This document shows, piece after piece, positions 47,195 through 55,017 of a stretch of DNA of 64,000 nt. The translations under genes and the position numbers were made by a program. The DNA lies in assembly GCF_024753245.1 (NCBI RefSeq), contig NZ_JANUGX010000036.1, forward strand, positions 1 to 64,000, given 5' to 3'. Origin of the DNA: Massilia norwichensis. Its GTDB lineage: Bacteria > Pseudomonadota > Gammaproteobacteria > Burkholderiales > Burkholderiaceae_D. Position 1 is the first letter of the stretch. Each line of letters opens with the position of its first letter. The notes beneath the pieces were generated by a model. The model worked only from the letters and a program-made list of their open reading frames with translations. It searched no databases and was not told the DNA's origin.

Positions 47195-47226
47195 AAAGCC
47201 GGTCTGGACACAGGCCGGCTTTTTTT
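47195..47226 (+). terminator. Intrinsic terminator after the tyrosine autokinase
   Basis: AAAGCCGG (47195-47202) pairs with CCGGCTTT (47215-47222) and is followed by a T-run (seven T in all). It ends the plus-strand export transcript. Confidence 0.9.
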
Positions 47227-47421
47227 GTGCCCAGTCGTGGGGCGCAAGATTGCTGTCAGCTCGGCGGAACCGTATGGTGCTCGTCGAAGGTGGGCGAGAT
47301 TCTGGAAAGCGGCCTATCGACGCCTGAGCAGGCTGGCGGGCTTCGATCGCGGGCGCTGGCGAGGCAGGGGCGAGGGCAGGGGAGCGAGGGCAGGGAAGCG
47401 AAGGCAGGCGGCGAGACAAAA

Positions 47422-47455
47422 CCGGCGTGTCCGACCTTCGATACGGACACGCCGG
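47422..47455 (-). terminator. Intrinsic terminator of the minus-strand polysaccharide operon
   Basis: CCGGCGTGTCCG (47422-47433) and CGGACACGCCGG (47444-47455) form a 12-bp perfect stem. On the minus strand it is followed by TTTTGTCTC, directly after the acyltransferase stop, and so marks the end of the long operon. The ~190 bp between the two terminators hold no gene, only a G-rich repeat near 47365-47410. Confidence 0.85.
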
Positions 47456-47461
47456 CCCGGC

Positions 47462-48658
47462 TTATTCAGCCGAAGCGGAAACGATGGCGGGACGGTGACG
47501 CTGCGGCTGCACGGCGTTCTTGATGGCCCGGCGTAGGCGGAAGGTGTGGGCTTCGAACAGGCGATACGACAGGTAGGCGGTTCCCAGCAGCGCCAGCAGC
47601 ATGCCGGCGTAGATTACGTAGTCCAGCGGTGCGTCGACGGCGAGGCGGCTGCGGCCGAATTGCTCCTGGCCCAGGTAGCGCAGGAGCTTGATCGTCGGGA
47701 TGTGGATCACGTACAGCGTGAACGAAAATTCGGACAGCCAGTGCGCCAGCTTCGCCAGACCCTGGTTGAAGGAGGAGCGCAGCAATAGCGGACGCTGCAG
47801 CGAGGACAGGATGATCAGCAGAGGCAGGCTGTACACGAGATCCTGCAGGAAGGAGTCGAAAGTCAGGTCGTCGTTGCTGCCGTGAATGCGGAAATACACC
47901 GAGAACGAGAAGCCGGTGAGCATCAGGACCACGCGCAGGCTGTTGCTGCATTCGATGCGCACGCGCGAGAACAGCGCGCCCAGCAGCCATAGCGCGAAGT
48001 ACAGGGTGATCGTCTCGGGCAGGGCACCGGCCATCAGCACCAGTGCGCTGGCCGCGGCCAGCTGGCCCAGTCGGCTGCGGCCCATGAAGACGAACAGCAG
48101 CAGGGGGAACTGGATGTAGTACCAGGTTTCGTTGGCCAGACTCCATAGCGCGTAGTTGCCGCCGAAGTTCTTGACGAGCACGGTCTGCAGGCCGAGTAGA
48201 TTGCCGGCGAAACTGGCCGCCGAGTATTCGTTGGCCGCCGCAAAGTCGGCCTTCGCCGGATCGGCGTCGTTGATGAGGATGCCGACCGCCAGCATGAAGC
48301 AGAGCGCCGGTACCAGCACCGTCCACAGGCGGGTGGCGCGGTCGATCGCGTACGACAGGATGGCGCCGGGCTGGCCGATCCGGTTCAACAGGCTGCCGCC
48401 GACCAGCCAGCCGCTGATCAGGAAGAACACGACCACGGCCTGGTGGGCGAAGCCGGTGGCGAAGGCCAGCAGCTGGTAGTACAGCGGCGGATCGACCATG
48501 CCTTTCAAGCCGGGGAACATTTCGGAACGCAGGTGCGCCGCGGCGACCTGGAGCGCCGCCAGGCCCCGCATCAGCGAGATCAGCAGCGAATGGACGGACT
48601 TGCTGTCCAGCTGGCTCTGTCGCTGCCACTGGATCTTGGGAAGGATGGTGCTGCTCAT
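47462..48658 (-). CDS. Acyltransferase 3 family membrane protein
   Basis: A 398-residue integral membrane acyltransferase with about 10 helices. The family opening is SLMRGLAALQVAAAHLRSEMF, with the conserved His and the following R in the first helix; FFLISGWLVGGSLLNR and LSEFSFTLYVIHIP are also typical. The start MSSTILPK is chosen for its GGGAG ribosome site; the frame runs 75 bp further up. It most likely adds acetyl or similar groups to the polysaccharide during export. It is the last gene of the minus-strand operon. Confidence 0.88.
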   Translation of the reverse strand: MSSTILPKIQWQRQSQLDSKSVHSLLISLMRGLAALQVAAAHLRSEMFPGLKGMVDPPLYYQLLAFATGFAHQAVVVFFLISGWLVGGSLLNRIGQPGAILSYAIDRATRLWTVLVPALCFMLAVGILINDADPAKADFAAANEYSAASFAGNLLGLQTVLVKNFGGNYALWSLANETWYYIQFPLLLFVFMGRSRLGQLAAASALVLMAGALPETITLYFALWLLGALFSRVRIECSNSLRVVLMLTGFSFSVYFRIHGSNDDLTFDSFLQDLVYSLPLLIILSSLQRPLLLRSSFNQGLAKLAHWLSEFSFTLYVIHIPTIKLLRYLGQEQFGRSRLAVDAPLDYVIYAGMLLALLGTAYLSYRLFEAHTFRLRRAIKNAVQPQRHRPAIVSASAE

Positions 48659-48698
48659 GATGTCTCCCGGAGTAAGGAGTTGAAAAAACGTGAATGCG

Positions 48699-49301
48699 CT
48701 AGCCGCAATGGTCCCAGGGGGTAGGGTGGGCATTGCCGGACAGGGCCAGGGCCACCTTGATCATCCAGTAACCCAGCGGCGCCATTTCCAGGGCCCAGGC
48801 GACGGCGGCCCAGGCCAGGGCGCAGCAGACGATCGCCCGGCCCGTGGGCGGCGCGGCGACGTCGCCGGCAAGGTGGATGGCGCACACGGAGGCGCCCGCG
48901 CCGATGAGCCAGCCGGCAATCGCCTCGGCGGCGGTGTGTTCACCCGCGTGGACCAGGGCCGCGGCCACCATCGCCCCGAGCGCCAGCGATGCGGCGGTGG
49001 CGCTCAGGCGCACCGTGGTGGTGCTTGCGCGCAGCAGCAGGAAGGTCAGCGTCGGAAAGACTGTGGTGAAGCTGGCAGCATGGCCGCTGACGGCCTTGTA
49101 GTCGAGGGCCGGCAGGCGGGTCGCCCAGCCGAGGAAGGCGATCTTGGTGGCCGCGACCAGTGCCAGTGCGAGCGCGAACACCAGGGTCCAGCCGAAGGCC
49201 GCGCGCCAGGCCTTGGCGGCCAGCAGCCAGGCCGCGATCGCACTGCCCGCCGGCAGGGTGAGCGACAGGTCGCCCAGGTGGAGGAGCTGGGACCAGTCCA
49301 T
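48699..49301 (-). CDS. PAP2-like membrane phosphatase, degenerate
   Basis: A 200-residue membrane protein with about six helices. It resembles PAP2 lipid phosphatases: the SGH motif is in KAVSGHAASF and the His of motif three in GEHTAAEAIAGWLIG. The Arg that should sit six residues before that His is Leu, and the Asp is Glu, so activity may be lost or altered. The start MDWSQLLH lies 8 bp after the sugar-transferase stop. PAP2 proteins in such loci may recycle undecaprenyl pyrophosphate; here that is only a guess. Confidence 0.75.
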   Translation of the reverse strand: MDWSQLLHLGDLSLTLPAGSAIAAWLLAAKAWRAAFGWTLVFALALALVAATKIAFLGWATRLPALDYKAVSGHAASFTTVFPTLTFLLLRASTTTVRLSATAASLALGAMVAAALVHAGEHTAAEAIAGWLIGAGASVCAIHLAGDVAAPPTGRAIVCCALAWAAVAWALEMAPLGYWMIKVALALSGNAHPTPWDHCG

Positions 49302-49308
49302 GGCATCC

Positions 49309-49926
49309 TCATCGGACGATCGCCGCCAGGGTGCGGAAGATGATCCGCAGGTCCAACCAGAACGAGCGCTCGCGCACGTAGCGCTGGTAGTACTCGAGCT
49401 TGACCGGCAGGATGGTCTCGACATAGGCGCGCTCGGGGTCGCGCGCCTGGCCGAGGATCGCGCTCTCGTCCTTGTACAGGATGGCCGCAAGGTCGGTGAT
49501 GCCGGGCCGGACCGACAGCACGGCGCTGCGCGCGGCGGGCGGATAGCACTCGACGTAGCGCGGCACTTCGGGACGCGGCCCGACCAGGCTCATGCTTCCT
49601 TCGAGCACGTTCAGCAGCTGCGGCAATTCGTCGAGCTTGTAGTGGCGCAGGAAGCGCCCGGCGCGGGTCACGCGCGGATCCTGCCCGACGGTAAGCTGTG
49701 GTCCTGCACCCCGGCGGCCGCCGTCCGGGCGGTCGACCATGGTGCGGAACTTATAGATCTCGAAGGGCACGCCGTGGCGGCCGATCCGGACCTGGCGGAA
49801 CAGCGCCGGGCCCGTCGAATCGAGCTTGATCCACAGCGCCACCGCGAGCAGCAGCGGCGCCAGCACCAGCAGCCCGGCGCCGGCCGCCAGCACGTCGAAC
49901 AGGCGCTTGGCGACGCTGCCGCTCAT
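49309..49926 (-). CDS. Initiating sugar-phosphate transferase (undecaprenyl-phosphate glycosylphosphotransferase)
   Basis: A 205-residue short-form bacterial sugar transferase (PglC-like, without the extra WcaJ membrane helices). It starts repeat-unit assembly by moving a sugar-1-phosphate from a UDP sugar to undecaprenyl phosphate. Motifs: KRLFDVLAAGAGLLVLAPLLLAVA (re-entrant helix), GPALFRQVRIGRHG, FEIYKFRTM and LDELPQLLNVLEGSMSLVGPRPE. It overlaps the aminotransferase gene by 4 bases, hinting that both handle the same sugar. Confidence 0.93.
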   Translation of the reverse strand: MSGSVAKRLFDVLAAGAGLLVLAPLLLAVALWIKLDSTGPALFRQVRIGRHGVPFEIYKFRTMVDRPDGGRRGAGPQLTVGQDPRVTRAGRFLRHYKLDELPQLLNVLEGSMSLVGPRPEVPRYVECYPPAARSAVLSVRPGITDLAAILYKDESAILGQARDPERAYVETILPVKLEYYQRYVRERSFWLDLRIIFRTLAAIVR

Positions 49927-51170
49927 GCCAGCAGCTCGCGCAGGTTGGCGATGACGCGGTCCTGGTCGGCATCGCGCATCTTCGTGTACAGCGGCAGGCT
50001 CAGGATGCCCTCGAAGCAGGCTTCCGCCACCGGAAACTGCGCGGGCGTCAGCGCGCAGGCATCGCGCCAGACCGGCTGGCGGTGCAGCGGAATGAAGTGG
50101 ACGCTGGTGCCGATGCCGCGCTGCGACAGCTGCAGGATCAGCTCGTCGCGCGTGACCCCGGCTTCCGGCGCCAGGCGCACCACATACAAATGCCAGGCAT
50201 GGGTGCTGCCGGCGGCCGTGTCGGCGACCGGCGGCAACTGCAGCGGCAGGCCGGCCAGGCCTTCGTGGTAGCGCCGTGCCAGGTGTTCGCGGCGCTGCCA
50301 GAAGCGGTCGATCTTGCGCAGCTGCTGGACGCCGATGCTGGACGCGATGTCGGTCAGGTTGTACTTGAAGCCGGCCGCCACGACCTCGTAGTACCAGGCC
50401 GGCGTGCGCGAGACGTAGCGGTTGAAGGCGTCCTGGCTGATGCCGTGCAGGCGCATCAGGCGGATGCGGCGCGCCAGCTCGGCGTCGCGCGTGACCACCA
50501 TGCCGCCTTCGCCGGTGGTCATGGTCTTGTTCGCGTAAAAGCTGAACACGGTGATATCGCTGTCGAGGGTGCCCACCAGGCGGCCCTTGTAGCGGGTCGG
50601 GAAGGCGTGCGCCGCATCCTCGACCACGCGCAGGCCGTGGCGCCGGGCGAGCGCGAGCAGCGCGTCCATGTCGCAGGCCAGGCCGGCGTAGTGGACCGGG
50701 ATCACGGCGCGCGTGCGCGGCGTGATCGCGGCCTCGACCGCGTCCACCGACAGGTTCATGCAGCGAGCTTCCACGTCCACGAACACGGGCGTGGCGCCGA
50801 GGTAGCGCACCACCTCCGCGGTGGCGGTGAAGGTCAGGGTCGGCACGATCACCTCGTCGCCGGGACCGATGCCCAGGCTTTCCAGCGCCAGGTGCAGGCC
50901 GGCGGTGGCCGAATTCACCGAAATGGTCTCGACTTCGCCGCCCAGGTAGTGCTTGAAATCCTGTTCGAACTGGCGCGTCGCCGGCCCGGTCGTGACCCAG
51001 CCCGAGCGCAGGCAGGCGACCACGGCCTCGATCTCGGCATCGTCGATGTCGGGCAGCGCGAAAGGCAGGAAAGGGGCGGGCGCGGCATCGGCGATTGCCG
51101 GATGGGCAGTCGCAGCCTCGGCAGTGGCGAGATCGGCAGTGGCGAGATCGGAACAGAGTTGGTCAGCCAT
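49923..51170 (-). CDS. DegT/DnrJ/EryC1/StrS sugar aminotransferase
   Basis: A 415-residue PLP enzyme that aminates a keto sugar nucleotide. Sequence after an Ala-rich N-terminal extension (ADLATAEAATAHPAIADA) is typical: LPDIDDAEIEAVVACLRSGWVTTGP, PTLTFTATAEVVRYLG, VVEDAAHAFP and the PLP Lys in FSFYANKTMTTGEGG. It resembles PglE/PseC-type 4-aminotransferases, which fits the dehydratase upstream; the exact substrate is inference. The start MADQLC has a GGAG site and overlaps the previous gene. Confidence 0.9.
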   Translation of the reverse strand: MADQLCSDLATADLATAEAATAHPAIADAAPAPFLPFALPDIDDAEIEAVVACLRSGWVTTGPATRQFEQDFKHYLGGEVETISVNSATAGLHLALESLGIGPGDEVIVPTLTFTATAEVVRYLGATPVFVDVEARCMNLSVDAVEAAITPRTRAVIPVHYAGLACDMDALLALARRHGLRVVEDAAHAFPTRYKGRLVGTLDSDITVFSFYANKTMTTGEGGMVVTRDAELARRIRLMRLHGISQDAFNRYVSRTPAWYYEVVAAGFKYNLTDIASSIGVQQLRKIDRFWQRREHLARRYHEGLAGLPLQLPPVADTAAGSTHAWHLYVVRLAPEAGVTRDELILQLSQRGIGTSVHFIPLHRQPVWRDACALTPAQFPVAEACFEGILSLPLYTKMRDADQDRVIANLRELLA

Positions 51171-52410
51171 GGCTAGGTTCTCCAGCAAATGCATTCAGGA
51201 AGCGGCGTCCGAGGACGGGGTAGGTATGATTGGCAAGGGCAAAGCGGCGGCCGCGCTCGCCGAGCGCGGCGCGTTCCTGTGCGTTCAGCGCGAGCAGGGA
51301 CAGCACGCCGTCCGCGACCGCTTGCGGGTCTTCGGGCGCGACGGTCAGGCCGCAGCCGGCTTCGGCCACCGGATCGTTGCCGGCCTCGACGGCATGCAGG
51401 ATGGGGCGCGCCGCCATCATGTAGTCGATCAGCTTGTTCGGCGAGATGCCGAAGCGGTACAGGGGCTGGCGCTGCCAGCCGATGTACGCAAGGTCGATGC
51501 GGGCCAGCAGCGCCGGGACCTGGGCTTTCGGGATCGGGTCGAAGAAGTGGACGTTGTCGAGGCCGAGCGCGGCCGCCTGTCGCATCAGCGCAGACTTGTC
51601 CGGACCGCCGCCGACCAGCACGAATGCGACCGGCTTGCCACGCAGGAGCGCCGCCGCTTCGATCAGCGTGTCGAGCGCATTCGAGATGCCGTGGGTGCCG
51701 GCGTAGCCGACCACGAACTTGTCCTGCCGGCGCAGTTCCGCCAGGCGCGCATCCAGCCCGAGAGGCAGGATCTGCAGTGCGCCTTCCCATTCGGCCGGGT
51801 CGACCCCGTTCGGCACCAGGTGCAGCTTGGCCGGCGCCATGCCGTGGGCTTCCAGGTGTTCGCGCACCCGCGGCAGGATCGACACCACGGCGTCGGCGCG
51901 GCGGCAGGCGAAGTTCTCGGCGGCCTGCAGCAGCATGATGAAGGGATGCCAGCGCGAGTAGCCGCCCAGCTCCATCGGCGACAGCGGCCACAGGTCGTGC
52001 ACCTCGAACAGCAGGCGCGCGCCGGCCAGGCGGGCGATCCGGTGCGCCGGCCAGATGTCGAGCGGATAGGTGCTGGAGGCGATCACGGCATCGGGCCGGA
52101 TGCGGGCAGCCAGCGCGGCGCCTTCCCGATGAAGGCGGGTGACGAAGGCGGCCATGTTGCGCACGCGCGCCAGGCCGTTGCCGCGGTAGGGCGGGGTGGC
52201 CAGCCACAGGTAGTCGATGCCATCGATGGTTTCCAGCCGCTGCGCCGCGCCGTGCATGTCCGGCGCCTGGGCGCGGATATGCGACTCGGACGAGGCGACA
52301 ATGGTCACCCGGTGCCCCAGCCGTACCCATTCGCGCGCCAGGTAGTAGGGCCGGTATTCCATGCCGTGGCGCACTGAACCGGCGTAGTGGTTGATCAGCA
52401 GGATGTTCAT
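51163..52410 (-). CDS. Glycosyltransferase, GT4, WbuB-like
   Basis: A 415-residue GT-B glycosyltransferase. The opening NILLINHYAGSVRHGMEYRP and HDLWPLSPMELGGYS are characteristic of the WbuB/WcaI-like group, some of which transfer N-acetyl-fucosamine. The donor-binding half has VGYAGTHGISNALDTLIEAA and SPNKLIDYMMAARPIL. The start at MNILLIN is taken as the first beta-strand; it overlaps the deacetylase-like gene by 4 bases. Confidence 0.9.
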   Translation of the reverse strand: MNILLINHYAGSVRHGMEYRPYYLAREWVRLGHRVTIVASSESHIRAQAPDMHGAAQRLETIDGIDYLWLATPPYRGNGLARVRNMAAFVTRLHREGAALAARIRPDAVIASSTYPLDIWPAHRIARLAGARLLFEVHDLWPLSPMELGGYSRWHPFIMLLQAAENFACRRADAVVSILPRVREHLEAHGMAPAKLHLVPNGVDPAEWEGALQILPLGLDARLAELRRQDKFVVGYAGTHGISNALDTLIEAAALLRGKPVAFVLVGGGPDKSALMRQAAALGLDNVHFFDPIPKAQVPALLARIDLAYIGWQRQPLYRFGISPNKLIDYMMAARPILHAVEAGNDPVAEAGCGLTVAPEDPQAVADGVLSLLALNAQERAALGERGRRFALANHTYPVLGRRFLNAFAGEPSHG

Positions 52411-53189
52411 CGGTGCCACGCTACTTCCTCGGCCAGGCGCACCATGTTGCAGCGGGTGTTTTCCAGCCAGTTGGTTTCCCATTGCACGGGATGGGTCAGA
52501 AAGCAGATGCGTTCATGCTGGCCCAGCGCCGCGAACGGCGACATCGGGTAGTAATAGACCGGGTAGGGACGGTCGCTGATGTACAGATCGAAGTGGCGCA
52601 GCAGCTCGGTATCGTAGGATTCGCATTCGATGCCGCAGCGGCGCCGCAACTGCTCGTCGCGCAGCAGTTCGTGGTTGATGACCTTCAGCCTGCGGTTGGC
52701 GAAGTCGCCGTGGCTGGCGACGGTCGCCATCTGCATGCCGAACTGTTCGCGGATGCGGGTGAAATTGCGCACGAACATTTCGCGTATCTCGGGGAAATGC
52801 TGGCGCACCTCCTCGCCATGGCGCAGGCGGTGGCGCTTGGCATACGTGGCGACTTCCTCGTAGTGGTAGCTGGCTTCGCCGCCGGCGGCTTCGATGTCGC
52901 GCATGAAGCCGTAGTCGAGCGTGCTGAGACGGAAGTAATAGCTGGCCTGCACCCCGTGCTTGACCTCCAGGGCGAACATCTTGCGGGCGGTGCGCAGGTC
53001 GCTGTCGATGTCGTGGCGGTGCACCAGTACCTTGCCGACCTCGGTACCGGCATGCACCGCGCGGTAGAAAGCGCGCACCGACAGCTGCCGGTAGCCCGCC
53101 TGTGCGGCCTTCACCAGCAGCGCCTCGTATTCCGCCATCCGCGACGGCATCAGGTAATCCGCATACAAGCGGTTGATCAGGGTCTTCAT
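52407..53189 (-). CDS. Polysaccharide deacetylase-like (NodB-fold) protein
   Basis: A 260-residue cytoplasmic protein. VLVHRHDIDSDLRTARKMFALE carries the D-x-D of NodB-type deacetylases, SHGDFANRR and the C-terminal FLTHPVQW supply possible further metal or catalytic His. It resembles the deacetylase-like proteins of O-antigen loci such as Bordetella WbmS; that recollection is tentative. It may remove an N-acetyl group from a sugar intermediate. It overlaps both neighbours by 4 bases. Confidence 0.7.
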   Translation of the reverse strand: MKTLINRLYADYLMPSRMAEYEALLVKAAQAGYRQLSVRAFYRAVHAGTEVGKVLVHRHDIDSDLRTARKMFALEVKHGVQASYYFRLSTLDYGFMRDIEAAGGEASYHYEEVATYAKRHRLRHGEEVRQHFPEIREMFVRNFTRIREQFGMQMATVASHGDFANRRLKVINHELLRDEQLRRRCGIECESYDTELLRHFDLYISDRPYPVYYYPMSPFAALGQHERICFLTHPVQWETNWLENTRCNMVRLAEEVAWHR

Positions 53190-53890
53190 TGCAGGCTGTA
53201 CTTCACGCGGTAGGGTTGGTAACCGAGGATGCGCTTGAACTGTTGCAGGCCGGGCTGGGCGCCGAAGAAGGTGTCGTACATGACGTAGCGCACGCGCTTC
53301 TGCTCCAGCAGGCGGGTGACGATGTCGACCATCAGCAGGTGCATGATGCCGTCGTTGTTGCGGATGCCGATGAGCTGTGAAAAGGCGCTGAAGTTGCCGT
53401 AGTGGCCGATGTTGGCATAGGCCACCAGCTGACCTTCGGCGTTCAGCACGCCGTAGTAATCGAAGTGCGGCTGGCGCTCGAAATGGGTGACCTTCTCCCG
53501 GTATTTCTGGTCCATCGGCCGCCCCTGGCGCTCTTCGAGCGAGGTATTGATCGCGTGGATGGCATCGATATATTCGTTACGCTCGATTTCGGCGCAGACA
53601 TAGCCGCGCGCGCGGGCCCGCTTGGCATGCCAGGCGCCGCGGTTCTTGCCCTGGATATGCTCGAGATAGCCGGGCGGCCCCTCGAAGCGGCCGAGATCGA
53701 TCAGCGCCGCGCCCATGGTCTTGTTGCCGATGATTTTGTAGCGCGGGTGGCGCCGCGTGTAGTAGCGGTAGGTCCTGGGGATATCCTCCGGATCGATGCG
53801 GGAATCGAAATGCAGGCGTGCCACGGGCATACGCAGCAGCTCGCGCAGGGTGTTGCTCAGGGTATGAAAATTGCGCTGGAGGGCTTTCAT
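53186..53890 (-). CDS. GNAT-like acyltransferase candidate in polysaccharide locus
   Basis: A 234-residue soluble protein. The start MKALQRNF is chosen because it overlaps the upstream GT4 stop by 4 bases. A middle strand pair (YYGVLNAEGQLVAYANIGHYGNF) and the pattern NNDGIMHLLMVDIV fit a GNAT/FemAB-like fold, but no clear acetyl-CoA loop is seen. Together with the deacetylase-like neighbour it may exchange one N-acyl group for another. The function is inference. Confidence 0.6.
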   Translation of the reverse strand: MKALQRNFHTLSNTLRELLRMPVARLHFDSRIDPEDIPRTYRYYTRRHPRYKIIGNKTMGAALIDLGRFEGPPGYLEHIQGKNRGAWHAKRARARGYVCAEIERNEYIDAIHAINTSLEERQGRPMDQKYREKVTHFERQPHFDYYGVLNAEGQLVAYANIGHYGNFSAFSQLIGIRNNDGIMHLLMVDIVTRLLEQKRVRYVMYDTFFGAQPGLQQFKRILGYQPYRVKYSLQ

Positions 53891-55017
53891 GGTCGGTCGA
53901 GGCGGTGTGTTGAACGTGCGATTCGATCGTGGAAGGCAAGCAGCTTGTCGGCTTCGCCATGCCAGTTGTAGCGGGTGTGGACCGCGCGCCGGCCGTTCTC
54001 GCCTATGCGCCGCGCCTCCTGCGGATGGCGGCAGAAGTGGTCGATCGCCGCGGCAATCGCCGCCGGGTCCATGGGGTCGACGCAGATGCCGCAGCCGTTG
54101 CCTTCGACGATCTCCTGCCACAGCGGGAAGCGCGAAGCGATCACGGGCAGCCCCGCCGCCATGTACTCGAACATCTTGACCGGCAGCGCATCCAGGTAAT
54201 TCACGACCGGATGCAAGGTGACCAGGCCGGCCATCGCCCGTCCCATCGCCTGCTGCACTCCTGCGCGGTCGAGGTGGCCGTGGGCGTCGACCCGCGCCCA
54301 GCCGGGGTAGCCGGCCACTTCGCGCTCGAGTGCCGGCTCGGAGAAGCCGCCGACCAGCGACAGACGCGCGGGCGAACGCAGCTGCTCGCAGGCGCGCACC
54401 AGCTCGCGGATGCCGCGGATCGCGGAGATGCTGCCGACGTAGCAGACTTCCATGGCCTTGCGGTTCCAGTCGGGCGCGGTCTCGAATTCCTGCAGCACCG
54501 GGTAGTTGTTGACGTCGACCGTGTTCGGGTTGATCGCCGCCAGGCGTTCGCGGATGAAGGGTGTGGCCGCGATCAGGCCGTCGAAGCGCCGGCAGGCGTG
54601 GCGCTCGTAGGCGGCAAAAGCGGTCGACAGGGCACGTCGCGAGAACCGGTTCAGGTAGGGCTTGGCCAGCAGCTGGGCCGGGACGTCCTCGTGCGAATCG
54701 AACACCACCTGGCGGCCCTGGCGTTTCAGGCGCAGACCGGCCGGAATCAGCTCCGGATCGTGGAGTTGATAGACGTCGGCGTCGAGCGTCAGCGCGGCGC
54801 GCAGCACCCGGCCGGTCGTGCGCAGCACCCGCTGCAGGCGCCCGCCGGAGCGGCCGACGTCGACGATGCGCACCCCGTCGGCCCGTTCCTCGCCCAGGCC
54901 GTCCGCGACGACGAGCGTGACCTCATGCCCGCGAGCTGCCAGGCTGCGGCACTGCTTGACGAAGATCCTCGTATCGTAGCGGGGATGGGCTGAGGTGAGG
55001 TGGACGATATTTGCCAT
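53887..55017 (-). CDS. Glycosyltransferase family 4
   Basis: A 376-residue GT-B enzyme. The N terminus is NIVHLTSAHPRYDTRIFVKQCRSLAARGHEV; DVYQLHDPELIP and VVFDSHEDVPAQLL follow, and the donor half has VCYVGSISAIRGIRELV and KMFEYMAAGLPVIASRFPLW with the expected Glu. It is expected to add one sugar of the repeat unit at the inner membrane. Its first 95 bases overlap the 3' end of the polymerase gene in another frame. Confidence 0.92.
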   Translation of the reverse strand: MANIVHLTSAHPRYDTRIFVKQCRSLAARGHEVTLVVADGLGEERADGVRIVDVGRSGGRLQRVLRTTGRVLRAALTLDADVYQLHDPELIPAGLRLKRQGRQVVFDSHEDVPAQLLAKPYLNRFSRRALSTAFAAYERHACRRFDGLIAATPFIRERLAAINPNTVDVNNYPVLQEFETAPDWNRKAMEVCYVGSISAIRGIRELVRACEQLRSPARLSLVGGFSEPALEREVAGYPGWARVDAHGHLDRAGVQQAMGRAMAGLVTLHPVVNYLDALPVKMFEYMAAGLPVIASRFPLWQEIVEGNGCGICVDPMDPAAIAAAIDHFCRHPQEARRIGENGRRAVHTRYNWHGEADKLLAFHDRIARSTHRLDRP

